In this document: in pieces, positions 26,600 through 36,043 of the stretch
How the letters are laid out: each line of letters begins with the position of its first letter
How positions within the stretch are numbered: the first letter of the stretch is position 1
Assembly: GCF_000807925.1 (NCBI RefSeq)
Contig: NZ_JRVC01000004.1
Coordinates: 1-64,000 of the forward strand
Source of the DNA: Novosphingobium subterraneum
GTDB taxonomy: Bacteria > Pseudomonadota > Alphaproteobacteria > Sphingomonadales > Sphingomonadaceae
DNA length: 64,000 nucleotides
Direction: 5' to 3'
Made by a program: the position numbers and the translations under genes
Notes under the pieces: generated by a model
Database searches by the model: none
The model's input: only the letters and a program-made list of their open reading frames with translations
Told to the model about the DNA's origin: nothing

Positions 26600-29200
26600 A
26601 TGCAGCTTGTCATTGTTGAATCCCCGGCCAAGGCCAAGACCATCGAGAAGTACCTCGGCCCCGGCTTCAAGGTTCTCGCCTCCTACGGTCATATCCGCGA
26701 TCTTCCGGTAAAGGATGGTTCTGTCCGTCCCGACGAGGACTTTGCGATGGACTGGGAACTCTACGGGGACAAGCAATCCCGCGTGAAAGCCATCACCGAT
26801 GCGGCCAAGGATGCCGATCGCCTCATCCTGGCGACCGACCCTGATCGTGAAGGTGAGGCAATTTCCTGGCATGTCAGGGAGTTGCTGAAGAAACGTAAGG
26901 CACTTCCGAAGGAAGTGGAGCGGGTTACCTTCAATGCAATCACCAAGCAGACGGTGACCGATGCGATGAAGCGCCCGCGCGAGCTCGACCAGGACCTGAT
27001 CGATGCCTACCTCGCCCGCCGCGCGCTCGATTACCTGTTCGGCTTCACGCTTTCGCCGGTGCTGTGGCGCAAGCTGCCCGGCGCGAAGTCGGCAGGGCGC
27101 GTGCAGTCGGTGGCCCTGCGCCTCATCGTCGAGCGCGAGCGCGAGATCGAGGTTTTCAAGGCGCAGGAATACTGGTCGGTCATTGCTCGGCTCGAGCAGG
27201 GCGGGACGGAATTTGCCGCACGGCTCGTCAAGTTCGATGGCCAGAAGCTCGACAAGCTGACGTTGGGTGACGAAGGGGCCGCGATGAAGGCCAAGGCCGT
27301 GGTCGAGGCTGGCACGTTCCGCGTCGAGGACGTCGAGACGAAGCCGACGCGCCGCAATCCCTATCCGCCGTTCACCACATCGACCTTGCAGCAGGAAGCC
27401 GCGCGCAAGCTTGGCTTCTCGGCCAGCCACACCATGCGTGTGGCGCAGACGCTGTATGAAGCGGGCGCGATCACCTACATGCGTACCGATGGCGTGCAGA
27501 TGGACCCGAGCGCGATTTCGGCGGCGCGCAAGGCGATCTCGGACCGGTATGACGGGCATTACCTTCCCGAAAAACCCCGTCATTACGAGACGAAGGCGAA
27601 GAATGCTCAGGAAGCACATGAAGCCATCCGGCCAACCGACTTTTCGAAGGATCGCTATGCTTCGGGCGACGAGGCGCGCCTTTACGACCTGATCTACAAG
27701 CGGGCGATGGCGAGCCAGATGGCCTCTGCCAATATCGAACGAACCAGCGTGACGCTGCGCGACGGGACCGGCAAGCACGAGCTGCGCGCGACGGGGCAGG
27801 TGGTGAAGTTCCCCGGCTTCCTTGCCGTCTACGAAGAAGGCCGCGACCAGAAGGCCGATGGCGATGACGAGGATGGGAGCCTGCTGCCTTCGCTCAACAA
27901 GGGCGACACGCCGGCCAAGCGCGGTGTCGATGCAACGCAGCACTTTACCCAGCCGCCGCCGCGCTATTCGGAAGCGAGCCTGGTGAAGCGCCTGGAGGAA
28001 CTGGGCATTGGCCGACCGTCGACATATGCCGCGACGCTGCAGGTGCTCAAGGACCGGAACTATGTTCGGACCGAGAGAAACCGTTTCTTTGCAGAGGAAT
28101 CGGGCCGACTTTTGACATCGTTTCTTGAGCGCTTCTTCACCCGCTACGTGGCTTACGAGTTCACTGCGGGCATGGAAGAGGAGCTTGACGATGTGTCGGG
28201 CGGGCGTGCCGAATGGAAGAAGGTGCTTGCCGAGTTCTGGCGCGACTTCAAGCCCAAGTCCGACGAGGTGATGGAGAAGAAGCCGAGCGAGGTGACGGCC
28301 GAACTGGATGAATTCCTGTCCGACTACCTCTTTCCGCCGCGCGAGGACGGCAGCGATCCGCGGCTTTGTCCCAAGTGCGAGGCGGGACGCCTTTCGCTGC
28401 GCGGTGGACGTTACGGGGCGTTCGTCGCCTGCTCGAACTATCCGGAGTGCAAGTACACCCGCAAGTTTGCGCAGCCCGGCGGATCAGACGGTGATGGTGG
28501 CGAGGACGGCGTTCTGGGCAAGGATCCGGAGACAGGACTTGAAGTCGTGCGCAAGGCTGGCCGCTTCGGTCCCTACATCCAGTTGGGCGAGGGCAAGGAG
28601 GCCAAGCGTGCTTCGATCCCGAAGGACATCGGCGAACTCGATCTGGAGTGGGCGCTCAAGCTGCTGTCTCTGCCGCGTGAGGTGGGCAAGCATCCTGAAA
28701 GCGGCAATCCGATCACGGCGAGCATTGGCCGCTACGGGCCCTATCTCGCACATGACGGCAAGTACGCGAGGCTGAAGTCAACAAGCGAGGTGTTCGAGAC
28801 CGGAATGAACGCTGCCGTCATGCATCTCGCTGCGGCAGCAGCGGGCGCGGGTGCGCGTGGGGGCCGGACGGCAGCCGAACCGCTCAAGGTTTTTGGTGCA
28901 CACCCGACGTCTGGCGGTGAGATCAAGCTGATGGCGGGGCGCTATGGTCCCTATGTCACCGATGGCACCACCAATGCGACTTTGCCGAAGGACAAGCAGC
29001 CCGAAGCACTGACGCTGGAAGAGGCGATCACCCTGATCGACGAGCGGGCTGCGAAGGGCCCGGCCAAGGGCAAGAAGGGCGCGAAGAAGGCCCCGGCCAA
29101 GAAGGCGGCCCCAAAGAAGGACGCGCCGAAAAAGGAAGCGGCCAAGAAGCCAGCGGCAAAGAAAGCGCCGGCGAAGAAGGTTGCGAAAAGCGCCGAGTAA
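26600..29200 (+). CDS. topA: DNA topoisomerase I
   Basis: A type IA enzyme of 866 residues that relaxes negative supercoils. The Toprim domain opens with VIVESPAKAKTIEKYLG and holds TDPDREGEAISWH (79-91); the active tyrosine is Y293 in ITYMRTDGVQ. The C-terminal half has one four-cysteine zinc ribbon (CPKCEAG with CSNYPEC) and then repeated GRFGPY/GRYGPY units at about residues 653, 714 and 775. The last 50 residues are a lysine/alanine/proline tail resembling histone H1, common in alphaproteobacterial TopA and likely to bind DNA non-specifically. Confidence 0.97.
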   Translation: MQLVIVESPAKAKTIEKYLGPGFKVLASYGHIRDLPVKDGSVRPDEDFAMDWELYGDKQSRVKAITDAAKDADRLILATDPDREGEAISWHVRELLKKRKALPKEVERVTFNAITKQTVTDAMKRPRELDQDLIDAYLARRALDYLFGFTLSPVLWRKLPGAKSAGRVQSVALRLIVEREREIEVFKAQEYWSVIARLEQGGTEFAARLVKFDGQKLDKLTLGDEGAAMKAKAVVEAGTFRVEDVETKPTRRNPYPPFTTSTLQQEAARKLGFSASHTMRVAQTLYEAGAITYMRTDGVQMDPSAISAARKAISDRYDGHYLPEKPRHYETKAKNAQEAHEAIRPTDFSKDRYASGDEARLYDLIYKRAMASQMASANIERTSVTLRDGTGKHELRATGQVVKFPGFLAVYEEGRDQKADGDDEDGSLLPSLNKGDTPAKRGVDATQHFTQPPPRYSEASLVKRLEELGIGRPSTYAATLQVLKDRNYVRTERNRFFAEESGRLLTSFLERFFTRYVAYEFTAGMEEELDDVSGGRAEWKKVLAEFWRDFKPKSDEVMEKKPSEVTAELDEFLSDYLFPPREDGSDPRLCPKCEAGRLSLRGGRYGAFVACSNYPECKYTRKFAQPGGSDGDGGEDGVLGKDPETGLEVVRKAGRFGPYIQLGEGKEAKRASIPKDIGELDLEWALKLLSLPREVGKHPESGNPITASIGRYGPYLAHDGKYARLKSTSEVFETGMNAAVMHLAAAAAGAGARGGRTAAEPLKVFGAHPTSGGEIKLMAGRYGPYVTDGTTNATLPKDKQPEALTLEEAITLIDERAAKGPAKGKKGAKKAPAKKAAPKKDAPKKEAAKKPAAKKAPAKKVAKSAE

Positions 29201-29205
29201 GCTTT

Positions 29206-29237
29206 CTACCGGTCGCGCTTAACGGCGCGGCCGGTAG
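29206..29237. terminator. Bidirectional hairpin between topA and glycosyltransferase
   Basis: CTACCGGTCGCGC and GCGCGGCCGGTAG form a 13-bp stem with one G-T pair. The hairpin includes the stop codon of the convergent glycosyltransferase and starts 6 bases after topA ends. Confidence 0.7.
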
Positions 29238-30769
29238 AGCCAGTATTCCTTGTTGCCCAGAGGTACACGGGCATAGCGTTCATACTTGCGGGCGAGTTCC
29301 GTCTGTATCATGCGCCGCGTGTCCATGTTTGGCAGGTAAAGCTTCTTGTTCAGGCCGCGCATCACGATCACGCCGGGCTTGCTGGCCAGGATTTGCGCGA
29401 GTTCGGCGGAAGGATCGACCCCGATTGCGGGGGCTTCGACATAAGTATTGAGGTGGTTGGGGAAGATCCACCGTGTCGGCAGGCAGGTGTTGGTCGTCCG
29501 ATAGAACGCCATCTCGCCTTCGTAGATATATAGGCAGCCCGCGTGCAGTTCCTGGGCGATTGCCGCGTTCATCGCTTGGTACTGCCTGGAAGTTCCGTGC
29601 TGATTAAGCTGATAGAGCATCACCACCACGCCAGCGATTGCGCCAAATCCGAGCAGCAGGCGGCCATACCACCGCTCACCTGGCGTCGCACGCGCCAAGG
29701 CCGGAGCGGCCAGGACCGCAAGCGGCATGAGCACGGGCGATACGTAATGGTCGTACCACGTGCCGAAAGCGAGAAACCCGGTGCAGGCTGCCATACCCCA
29801 GAGAGCGAGCACGCGGTGGCCGACCAGGTTGGCCCCGGCCAACGTATCGAACATCCTGGGTGCTCTGAAGATCGCCAGCCAGAACGGCGTCAGGACCACA
29901 ACTTCCTTGAGGAGGCGCCAGTACGAGACCCAGCCATCCGAGCCGCGATCGAAGATCGAGACGAAATTTGCATAGATGAAGGCATCGAGCTGTCCGATTC
30001 CGGCATACCAGGCCATCGCGGCAAGCGTCGGCAAGAGCGCAACGCCAATCCAGAGCAGGCCGGTTGCAGCCAGGCGCTTGAACGACCAGACATCGGCAAA
30101 GCCGCGCGCCAGCAGGATCAGGCCGAACGCGGCACCTTCGAATATCACCGTGTACTTGATCTGGATGGCAAGCCCCAGCAGCAGCATGACGAGGCAGCCC
30201 CGCCAGATCAGCGGGGGGTGCTCAGGGCGCTTGACGCTGTCGACCACACCCCATGCCGCCATGGCGACGAGCAGGTTGTAGAAGACCGGCGCCTGTCCCA
30301 TGCCGGCATTGAAGATCGGCATGAACAGGACGTAGGCGGCACCAGCCTGCCACGCGGCCCTTGGAGAGGCAATTTCGCGCGCCAACCGGGTCAGGACCAT
30401 GGCCGTCAGCGTGAAGCTGATGCCTGCGCCGACCTGATAGGCAATCACAGGATCGAACGGTAGCGAAGCCAGCGCTTCGTAAAGCAGGAAGAGGCCGATC
30501 GGCTTGCGGTCCCAGATGTCGACATAGGGCACCGCCCCATCGCGCATGCGTTCCGCGACGAACAGGTAGAACTGCTCGTCGATATGGACCACCGGATTGC
30601 CGAAGAGAAAACTGCGCGTGACCATGAAGATCAGGGCGAACCCGGCGGCCTCTAGCAGCCAGGCGGGCAATACCTTGGGCCTGCGCAAGTTCCTGATGGC
30701 GGATGGGAAAGACCGGCCGGACAGCGCGCCTACTGTGGCCGCTGCCAAAACGCCGCCAGTTTCGTTCAT
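29219..30769 (-). CDS. GT-C fold membrane glycosyltransferase (family 39/ArnT-like)
   Basis: This 516-residue protein has about 10 hydrophobic helices. The first outer loop holds HIDEQFYLFVAERM and VPYVDIWDRKPIGLFLLY, the acidic and KP pattern typical of polyprenyl-phosphate-sugar-dependent transferases. A hydrophilic C-terminal part of about 110 residues follows. Such enzymes add sugars to lipid A, proteins or lipids on the periplasmic side. Neither donor nor acceptor can be read. The gene stands alone, with its promoter in the 185-base gap 30770-30954. Confidence 0.8.
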   Translation of the reverse strand: MNETGGVLAAATVGALSGRSFPSAIRNLRRPKVLPAWLLEAAGFALIFMVTRSFLFGNPVVHIDEQFYLFVAERMRDGAVPYVDIWDRKPIGLFLLYEALASLPFDPVIAYQVGAGISFTLTAMVLTRLAREIASPRAAWQAGAAYVLFMPIFNAGMGQAPVFYNLLVAMAAWGVVDSVKRPEHPPLIWRGCLVMLLLGLAIQIKYTVIFEGAAFGLILLARGFADVWSFKRLAATGLLWIGVALLPTLAAMAWYAGIGQLDAFIYANFVSIFDRGSDGWVSYWRLLKEVVVLTPFWLAIFRAPRMFDTLAGANLVGHRVLALWGMAACTGFLAFGTWYDHYVSPVLMPLAVLAAPALARATPGERWYGRLLLGFGAIAGVVVMLYQLNQHGTSRQYQAMNAAIAQELHAGCLYIYEGEMAFYRTTNTCLPTRWIFPNHLNTYVEAPAIGVDPSAELAQILASKPGVIVMRGLNKKLYLPNMDTRRMIQTELARKYERYARVPLGNKEYWLYRPRR

Positions 30770-30804
30770 GCTCGCACTCCGTCCACCATTGCACCCGGGA
30801 CGTT

Positions 30805-30823
30805 AACGGGCGAGCTGCCCGTT
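30805..30823. promoter_or_regulatory. Perfect inverted repeat upstream of glycosyltransferase
   Basis: AACGGGC and GCCCGTT flank the 5-base spacer GAGCT, 36 bases before the glycosyltransferase start. It could be an operator or a weak hairpin; nothing else is seen in 30770-30954. Confidence 0.3.
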
Positions 30824-30954
30824 CCCTTCGCGCGGGCGACGCTAGGGGGCAAACGTCAATTGTCGATGTCAATTCCGTGCTGCAGTGCAACAAAGCCAGA
30901 GAACGGCGACAAACTGCCCTGTGCGGCCGACGAACCGTTAGTAACGATCGCCGG

Positions 30955-31767
30955 TCAGCGCAGAAACCGGGCCAGACCCTCAGCTGCGGCCTCATGACCG
31001 GCGCGGTTGGGATGGATCGGGATGCCGTCCCCCGACGGCGCATTGAGGCCGTTGCTCCAGGGATTGGCCGAGCAGGGTGCGTGATCTTTCGACATCGCAG
31101 AGAAACGGAAGAGTTCGGCGCCTTCCTCACGCGCGACCTTGGCAGTCAGCTTGGCGAGACGCTTCGCCGCGTGGCGGCTCTGGTTCATCCGCTCGACACT
31201 GATCGGAAGGGAGGCGCATGTACCCCTGGGAGGCAGGACAGTGATGTAGTCGACGAAGACAACGCGTGCTTCCGGAGCCCGCTGGCGCACTTCGCGGACG
31301 ATGCGGCGCATGCGCTCCTCGTCGGCCTTCCACACGTCCTCGCCGATGTCGCGCCACTTCTGGCAGCGCGCATCCGGTGTCGGCATCAGCTCGCACGCTG
31401 CGGCAAAGATGTTGCCGACGAAGTTTACGTCGTTGCCGCCGATGGTTACAGTGACAAGCTGGACATCGGCGGTAACGCTCTCGATCTGCGCCGGTATTTC
31501 CTTCCACGGGCCGAGGACGTGTTCGGTTGTTGCGCCGCTGCAAGTGGCGTCAACCAGCGAAAGCTTCAGCCTTGTCGCCAGCAGGTTGGGATAGTTCAGG
31601 GTTCCCCGGCCACAGCGATCCGGCGTGCCGGGCGTGTTGGGGCCAACGCCCGGGCCGGCCGCGAAAGAACTGCCCAGCGCCACATACCGCGCGCCTTCCG
31701 GAAGCGGGGCGGGTCCGGCAAGGGCTGGGGAGGCAACAAGCGCAAGCGCTGCAAGAGCAAGCCGCAT
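30955..31767 (-). CDS. Secreted SGNH/GDSL-type hydrolase
   Basis: The ATG at 31767 overlaps the era stop (TGATG) and gives a signal peptide ending SPALA, then 253 mature residues. The SGNH blocks are present: the nucleophile region VALGSSFAAG (Ser 34; the usual Asp before it is replaced by Ser), TIGGNDVNF, and DGIPIHPNRAGH with D247 and H252 as the remaining triad. Four or more cysteines suggest disulfides. It resembles SGNH lipases/esterases of actinobacteria and proteobacteria. Substrate unknown. Confidence 0.88.
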   Translation of the reverse strand: MRLALAALALVASPALAGPAPLPEGARYVALGSSFAAGPGVGPNTPGTPDRCGRGTLNYPNLLATRLKLSLVDATCSGATTEHVLGPWKEIPAQIESVTADVQLVTVTIGGNDVNFVGNIFAAACELMPTPDARCQKWRDIGEDVWKADEERMRRIVREVRQRAPEARVVFVDYITVLPPRGTCASLPISVERMNQSRHAAKRLAKLTAKVAREEGAELFRFSAMSKDHAPCSANPWSNGLNAPSGDGIPIHPNRAGHEAAAEGLARFLR

Positions 31768-32672
31768 CACTTTACCCATTCGAGTCCGATTTCCTCGTAG
31801 ATTTCCTTGGCGTCGGCCCAACGCTCGTCGACCTTCACATGAAGGAAGAGATGTACCTTGGTGTCCAGCAGTTGCGCCAGTTCCTTGCGCGCCGCTTCAC
31901 CGATTGCCTTGATCTTCGCTCCGCCTTTGCCCAGCACGATCGCGCGCTGGGTTTCGCGGGCGATCACGATCTGCTGGTGGATCTCTACCGAGCCATCCTT
32001 TCGCTGGATATACTTCTCCGGCCGCACGGTGCTGTCATAGGGCAGCTCGTCGTGAAGCTGGCGATAGAGCTGCTCGCGGGTGATCTCTGCAGCCATCAGG
32101 CGTTCGCTGGCATCCGACACCTGGTCTTCGGGATAATGCCACGCGCCTTCGGGCATGAGTGCGGCAAGGCGCTGCTTGAGTTCGGGCACGCCATCGCCGG
32201 TGAGCGCGGAGACGAAGAACACCTCGTCGAACTCGGCTTCTTGGGTCAGCGCCTCGGCCATGACCAGCAGCGGTTCCTTTGGCGTGGAGTCCACCTTGTT
32301 CAGCACCAGGAGCTTGCGTTCCGGTCGCCCTTTGAGTGTTTCGAGAATGGGTTCGAGATAGTCGCGCTTCTTCTTGCGCGCGTCGACCAGCAGCAGGATC
32401 GCGTCGGCTTCCTGTGCGCCGTCCCATGCCGCGCTGACCATTGCGCGGTCGAGGCGGCGACGTGGTTCGAACAGGCCGGGCGTATCGGCCAGGATGATCT
32501 GCGCCTTGTCCTCGCCGATATCCTCCAGCGCAATGCCCATGAGGCGCGCGCGCGTGGTCTGCGCCTTGGGTGATACGATCGCCACTTTCTGGCCGACGAG
32601 CGCGTTGACGAGGGTCGACTTGCCGGCGTTGGGTGCGCCGAGGACGGCCACGAGGCCACATTTTTCGGTCAT
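31767..32672 (-). CDS. era: GTPase Era
   Basis: Era binds 16S rRNA and assists 30S subunit maturation. The 301-residue protein has G1 GAPNAGKST (12-20), G3 DTPGLF (63-68), G4 NKVD (125-128), and a C-terminal KH domain with VLGKGGAKIKAIG. It lies downstream of rnc and lepB, a conserved arrangement in proteobacteria, and its stop overlaps the start of the SGNH hydrolase. Confidence 0.97.
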   Translation of the reverse strand: MTEKCGLVAVLGAPNAGKSTLVNALVGQKVAIVSPKAQTTRARLMGIALEDIGEDKAQIILADTPGLFEPRRRLDRAMVSAAWDGAQEADAILLLVDARKKKRDYLEPILETLKGRPERKLLVLNKVDSTPKEPLLVMAEALTQEAEFDEVFFVSALTGDGVPELKQRLAALMPEGAWHYPEDQVSDASERLMAAEITREQLYRQLHDELPYDSTVRPEKYIQRKDGSVEIHQQIVIARETQRAIVLGKGGAKIKAIGEAARKELAQLLDTKVHLFLHVKVDERWADAKEIYEEIGLEWVK

Positions 32673-32733
32673 TATTCCAGTTCTTCAGAAGAGTTGCGGC
32701 CATCTTAGGCCAAATGGGCGCGCGCCGCTAGAT

Positions 32734-33492
32734 TTAGCCGAAATCCTGCATGAAGGCGCGGGCGGCGGAGGTTTCGGCCTCCTGCTTGCTGCTGCCGGTG
32801 GCGCTGGCCGTGCCGACGCCCTTCACTTCGACCGAGACCGTGAACCGGGCCGCATGATCGGGTCCTTCGCGCGCGACCAGAGTGTAGACCGGGGGCTTGC
32901 GGCGGTTGCCTGCTGCCCATTCCTGCAGAGCAGCCTTGGGATGCTTGCGCTGGCCGGTCCCTGTGGCCATCGGCTTGTCCCACACCCTGCGCACGAAAGC
33001 GCGTGCGGCATCGAACCCGCGTTCGACGAAGAGAGCGCCGATCAGCGCTTCCATCACGTCGCCCAGGATGTTGTCGCTCTGCGTCCCGCCATCATCGCGC
33101 GCCTGCTTGCCGAGCCGGATGTGGCTGGGGAGGGCAATATGGCGTGCAACATCGGCGCAGGTTTCGCGGCTGACCAGGGCGTTGAGCCGCTGCGAGAGCT
33201 TGCCTTCGGCGGCATCGCTCTTTTCATGCAGCCACTCGGCAATGGCAAGGCCCAGCACCCTGTCGCCAAGAAACTCCAGGCGCTGGTAATCGCGTGCCTC
33301 GCCCATCGAGCCATGGGTGAGGGCTTCGGTCCACAGATCGACGCGTGTCGGTGCCCCCCCGGTAAGGTCCGTAAGGTAGCCCAGCGTTTCAGGCGGCAGC
33401 GCGCTCAGAACGTGCCCCCGATGCGGTTCCAGCGCGCCGCGGTGAACCAGGTCCAGGGCAGGAACCAGTTGGCGCTGCCATCGGTGGACCAC
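32734..33492 (-). CDS. rnc: Ribonuclease III
   Basis: RNase III cuts double-stranded RNA, including rRNA precursors. The catalytic motif RLEFLGDRVLGLAI is present, followed by LGDVMEALIGALFVERG and a C-terminal double-stranded RNA-binding domain (HPKAALQEWAAG to the end). The only regular start, GTG at 33492, overlaps lepB by 88 bases and adds about 28 residues unlike the family. Family similarity begins near 33408, where a CTG overlapping the lepB stop is preceded by GGGGG. The true start may be that CTG; I keep the longer reading. Confidence 0.92.
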   Translation of the reverse strand: MVHRWQRQLVPALDLVHRGALEPHRGHVLSALPPETLGYLTDLTGGAPTRVDLWTEALTHGSMGEARDYQRLEFLGDRVLGLAIAEWLHEKSDAAEGKLSQRLNALVSRETCADVARHIALPSHIRLGKQARDDGGTQSDNILGDVMEALIGALFVERGFDAARAFVRRVWDKPMATGTGQRKHPKAALQEWAAGNRRKPPVYTLVAREGPDHAARFTVSVEVKGVGTASATGSSKQEAETSAARAFMQDFG

Positions 33493-34277
33493 ATCATCAC
33501 CGTCGCGCGGCCAACGAGGTTCTCCTGAGGGACAAGGCCGATGCCGCCGCCTTCCATTGCCGGGAAGCGGCTGTCCATTGAGTTGTCGCGGTTGTCGCCC
33601 ATCATGAACAACTGGCCCTCTGGCACCACGACCGGCACGGTGTTGTCGGCATCACGCTGGCCAAGGTCGAGCACGTTGTAGCTCTTGCCGTTCGGCAGCG
33701 TCTCGCGGAATTGCGGGTAATGGCAGGTCTGGCTGCCATCAGCTTCGGTCACGACAAATTCGGCCGAGAGGCAATCGGTGTTGGGGCTGACGGGGATGAC
33801 GAAATCCTCGACCTTCACCTTGGGCACGGCCTGTCCGTTCAGGTGCAGCACGCCGTTGATCATCTGTACGGTATCGCCGGGCAGGCCGATCACGCGCTTG
33901 ATGTAGTCGACATCATTGCCGGGAGGCGCCTTGAAGATGGCAACATCGCCACGTTCTGGCTGGCTGGCGAAAATGCGCTTGGGCAGCAGGGGCACGCTGA
34001 ACGGCAGCGAGTAGCTGCTGTAGCCGTAGGGCCATTTGGCGGCGAGGAGATAGTCACCATTCTCGAGCCGCGGCAACATCGATTCCGACGGGATGTTGAA
34101 CGGCGAGAAGATAAAGCTGCGGAAGATCGCGACGACGATCACCAGCTTGATCAGGAAGACAGGGAAGCTGTCCTCCTTCTTTTCCTTCTTCGGTTTCGCC
34201 GGTGCAGGTGCGGGCGCGGCCGGCTCTACCGGAGTGGGGCTGCTGGCTTCGGGCGTGTCGTTCATCGTCGCGGTCAT
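33405..34277 (-). CDS. lepB: Signal peptidase I
   Basis: LepB removes signal peptides at the outer face of the inner membrane. From the ATG at 34277 the protein has 290 residues: a proline/alanine/lysine-rich cytoplasmic head, one hydrophobic helix (FPVFLIKLVIVVAIFRSFIF), then the catalytic serine S66 (IPSESMLPRL) and lysine K127 (DYIKRVIGLPGD), and GDNRDNSMDSR near the end. An ATG at 34265 is also possible. It heads the lepB-rnc-era-SGNH operon and is divergent from pgi. Confidence 0.95.
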   Translation of the reverse strand: MTATMNDTPEASSPTPVEPAAPAPAPAKPKKEKKEDSFPVFLIKLVIVVAIFRSFIFSPFNIPSESMLPRLENGDYLLAAKWPYGYSSYSLPFSVPLLPKRIFASQPERGDVAIFKAPPGNDVDYIKRVIGLPGDTVQMINGVLHLNGQAVPKVKVEDFVIPVSPNTDCLSAEFVVTEADGSQTCHYPQFRETLPNGKSYNVLDLGQRDADNTVPVVVPEGQLFMMGDNRDNSMDSRFPAMEGGGIGLVPQENLVGRATVMMWSTDGSANWFLPWTWFTAARWNRIGGTF

Positions 34278-34432
34278 GTTGCCAGCAAGGCCCTTCGTCA
34301 AGTGTGTTGTTTGTATAATACAGCGGCGAAATACGTCTGCGCAGCTTGCGCGGCGATGAACAGCGCGCTTGGCGCGGCGTCCCCGAGAGGGCATTAGGGC
34401 CATTACGCAGTTGCGAAAGGATGAGGTTGGAC

Positions 34433-35956
34433 ATGTCGGCAGGCGACGCACAGCAATTTTGGACGGCACTGGAGAAGTTGCCGCGGCCAACCCTGAAGAC
34501 TCTGTTTTCCGACGCCGCGCGGCTAACACGCTATTCGACCACGCTGGATCTGCCCGGCGGCCCGGTGATCTTCGACTGGTCCAAGACGCACATTTCGCCG
34601 GAAGTCGAAGCCTTGTTCGGCTCGGTTGCAGCCGCGATGGACCTTGAGGGGCAGCGCGATGCTCTGATTGCGGGCGAAAAGATCAACAACACCGAAGGCC
34701 GCGCTGCCGAGCACACCGCGCAACGCGGGGTCGGCAAGGACACCAGTGTCGAGGAGGCCGAGGCGTTGCATGCCCGGATGCGGATGCTCGTCGAAGCCAT
34801 CCACGAAGGCGCGCTGGGCGAAGTGAAGAGCCTGATCCACATCGGCATCGGGGGATCGGCGCTTGGGCCGGCGCTGGCAATCGATGCTCTGACCCGCGAA
34901 GGGGCGAAAGTTGCCGTTCATGTCGTTTCCAACATCGACGGCTGTGCGCTTGAGGCTGCGATCAAGGCCTGCGATCCCGAGACGACGCTGATTGCCGTGG
35001 CCTCCAAGACTTTCACGACGACCGAGACCATGACCAATGCGCATTCGGCGCTGGAGTGGTTGCGTGAGGGCGGTGTCGCCGATCCCTACGGACGCGTGAT
35101 TGCGCTCACTGCATCTCCCGAAAAGGCAGTCGAATGGGGCGTGGATGAAACCCGCGTACTGCCGTTTTCGGAAACGGTGGGCGGACGGTATTCGCTGTGG
35201 TCATCGATCGGCTTCCCGGTGGCCATGGCACTCGGCTGGGAAGGCTTTGCCGAGTTCCTCGATGGCGCTGCAGCGATCGACCGGCACTTCATCGACGCCG
35301 ACCTTGCCGAGAACATCGTGGTGCGCGCGGCCTTCGCCGACCTTTATTACACGCAGGTTCGAGGCTGCCAGACGCGCGCGGTATTCGCCTATGACGAGCG
35401 GCTGAAGCTGCTGCCCGACTATCTCCAGCAACTCGAAATGGAATCGAACGGCAAGAGCGTGCTCGCCGATGGCTCTCCTCTGACCCGCGCCAGCGCGCCG
35501 GTAACGTGGGGCGGCGTCGGCACCGATGCGCAGCATGCGGTGTTTCAGCTGCTCCATCAGGGCACGCACTTGATCCCGGTGGACTTCCTTGCCGTGAAAA
35601 CGCCTGGTCACGATCTTGACCCGGCCCACCATGAGATTCTCCTGTCGAACTGCTTTGCGCAAGGGGCAGCGCTGATGGCGGGCAAGGCGTCTGACGACGG
35701 TGCCCGTGCCTATCCCGGCGACCGGCCTTCGGCGACGATCCTGTGCGATGACCTGAACCCTGCCACGCTGGGCGCGCTGATCGCGTTCCACGAGCACCGC
35801 ACGTTCGTTTCGGCCGCAATGCTGGGAATCAACCCGTTCGACCAGTTCGGCGTCGAGCTGGGCAAGGCGATTGCAAAGCAGATCGAGGCTGGCGGCGGCG
35901 CTGGCTTCGATCCGTCGACGGAAGCACTTCTCTCCGCTGCAGGAATTGGCGGCTGA
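34433..35956 (+). CDS. pgi: Glucose-6-phosphate isomerase
   Basis: Pgi interconverts glucose-6-phosphate and fructose-6-phosphate. The 507-residue protein has the signature GGRYSLWSSIGFPVA, IHIGIGGSALGP near residue 140, LEMESNGKSV, and the catalytic-site HQGTHLIPVDF. I took the ATG at 34433, after GATGAGG; upstream in-frame codons lack family sequence. The 155-base gap to lepB holds a TATAAT at 34314 but no well-placed partner hexamer. Confidence 0.96.
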   Translation: MSAGDAQQFWTALEKLPRPTLKTLFSDAARLTRYSTTLDLPGGPVIFDWSKTHISPEVEALFGSVAAAMDLEGQRDALIAGEKINNTEGRAAEHTAQRGVGKDTSVEEAEALHARMRMLVEAIHEGALGEVKSLIHIGIGGSALGPALAIDALTREGAKVAVHVVSNIDGCALEAAIKACDPETTLIAVASKTFTTTETMTNAHSALEWLREGGVADPYGRVIALTASPEKAVEWGVDETRVLPFSETVGGRYSLWSSIGFPVAMALGWEGFAEFLDGAAAIDRHFIDADLAENIVVRAAFADLYYTQVRGCQTRAVFAYDERLKLLPDYLQQLEMESNGKSVLADGSPLTRASAPVTWGGVGTDAQHAVFQLLHQGTHLIPVDFLAVKTPGHDLDPAHHEILLSNCFAQGAALMAGKASDDGARAYPGDRPSATILCDDLNPATLGALIAFHEHRTFVSAAMLGINPFDQFGVELGKAIAKQIEAGGGAGFDPSTEALLSAAGIGG

Positions 35957-35988
35957 TAGTTTGCAAGCCTAACAATATCGCCTAAATG

Positions 35989-36014
35989 CCTCTGGTCTTG
36001 GCCGAGACCAGAGG
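35989..36014 (+). terminator. Hairpin between pgi and gor
   Basis: CCTCTGGTCT and AGACCAGAGG form a perfect 10-bp stem with a 6-base loop. A T-run is absent; it may act with Rho or as an mRNA boundary. Confidence 0.55.
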
Positions 36015-36043
36015 CCATATGCGCTTCACCAACAGGAGTGCAT

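Noticed and set aside
34314-34319. TATAAT between lepB and pgi as a promoter
   Set aside because: No -35 hexamer at a suitable distance on either strand; kept only as a remark.
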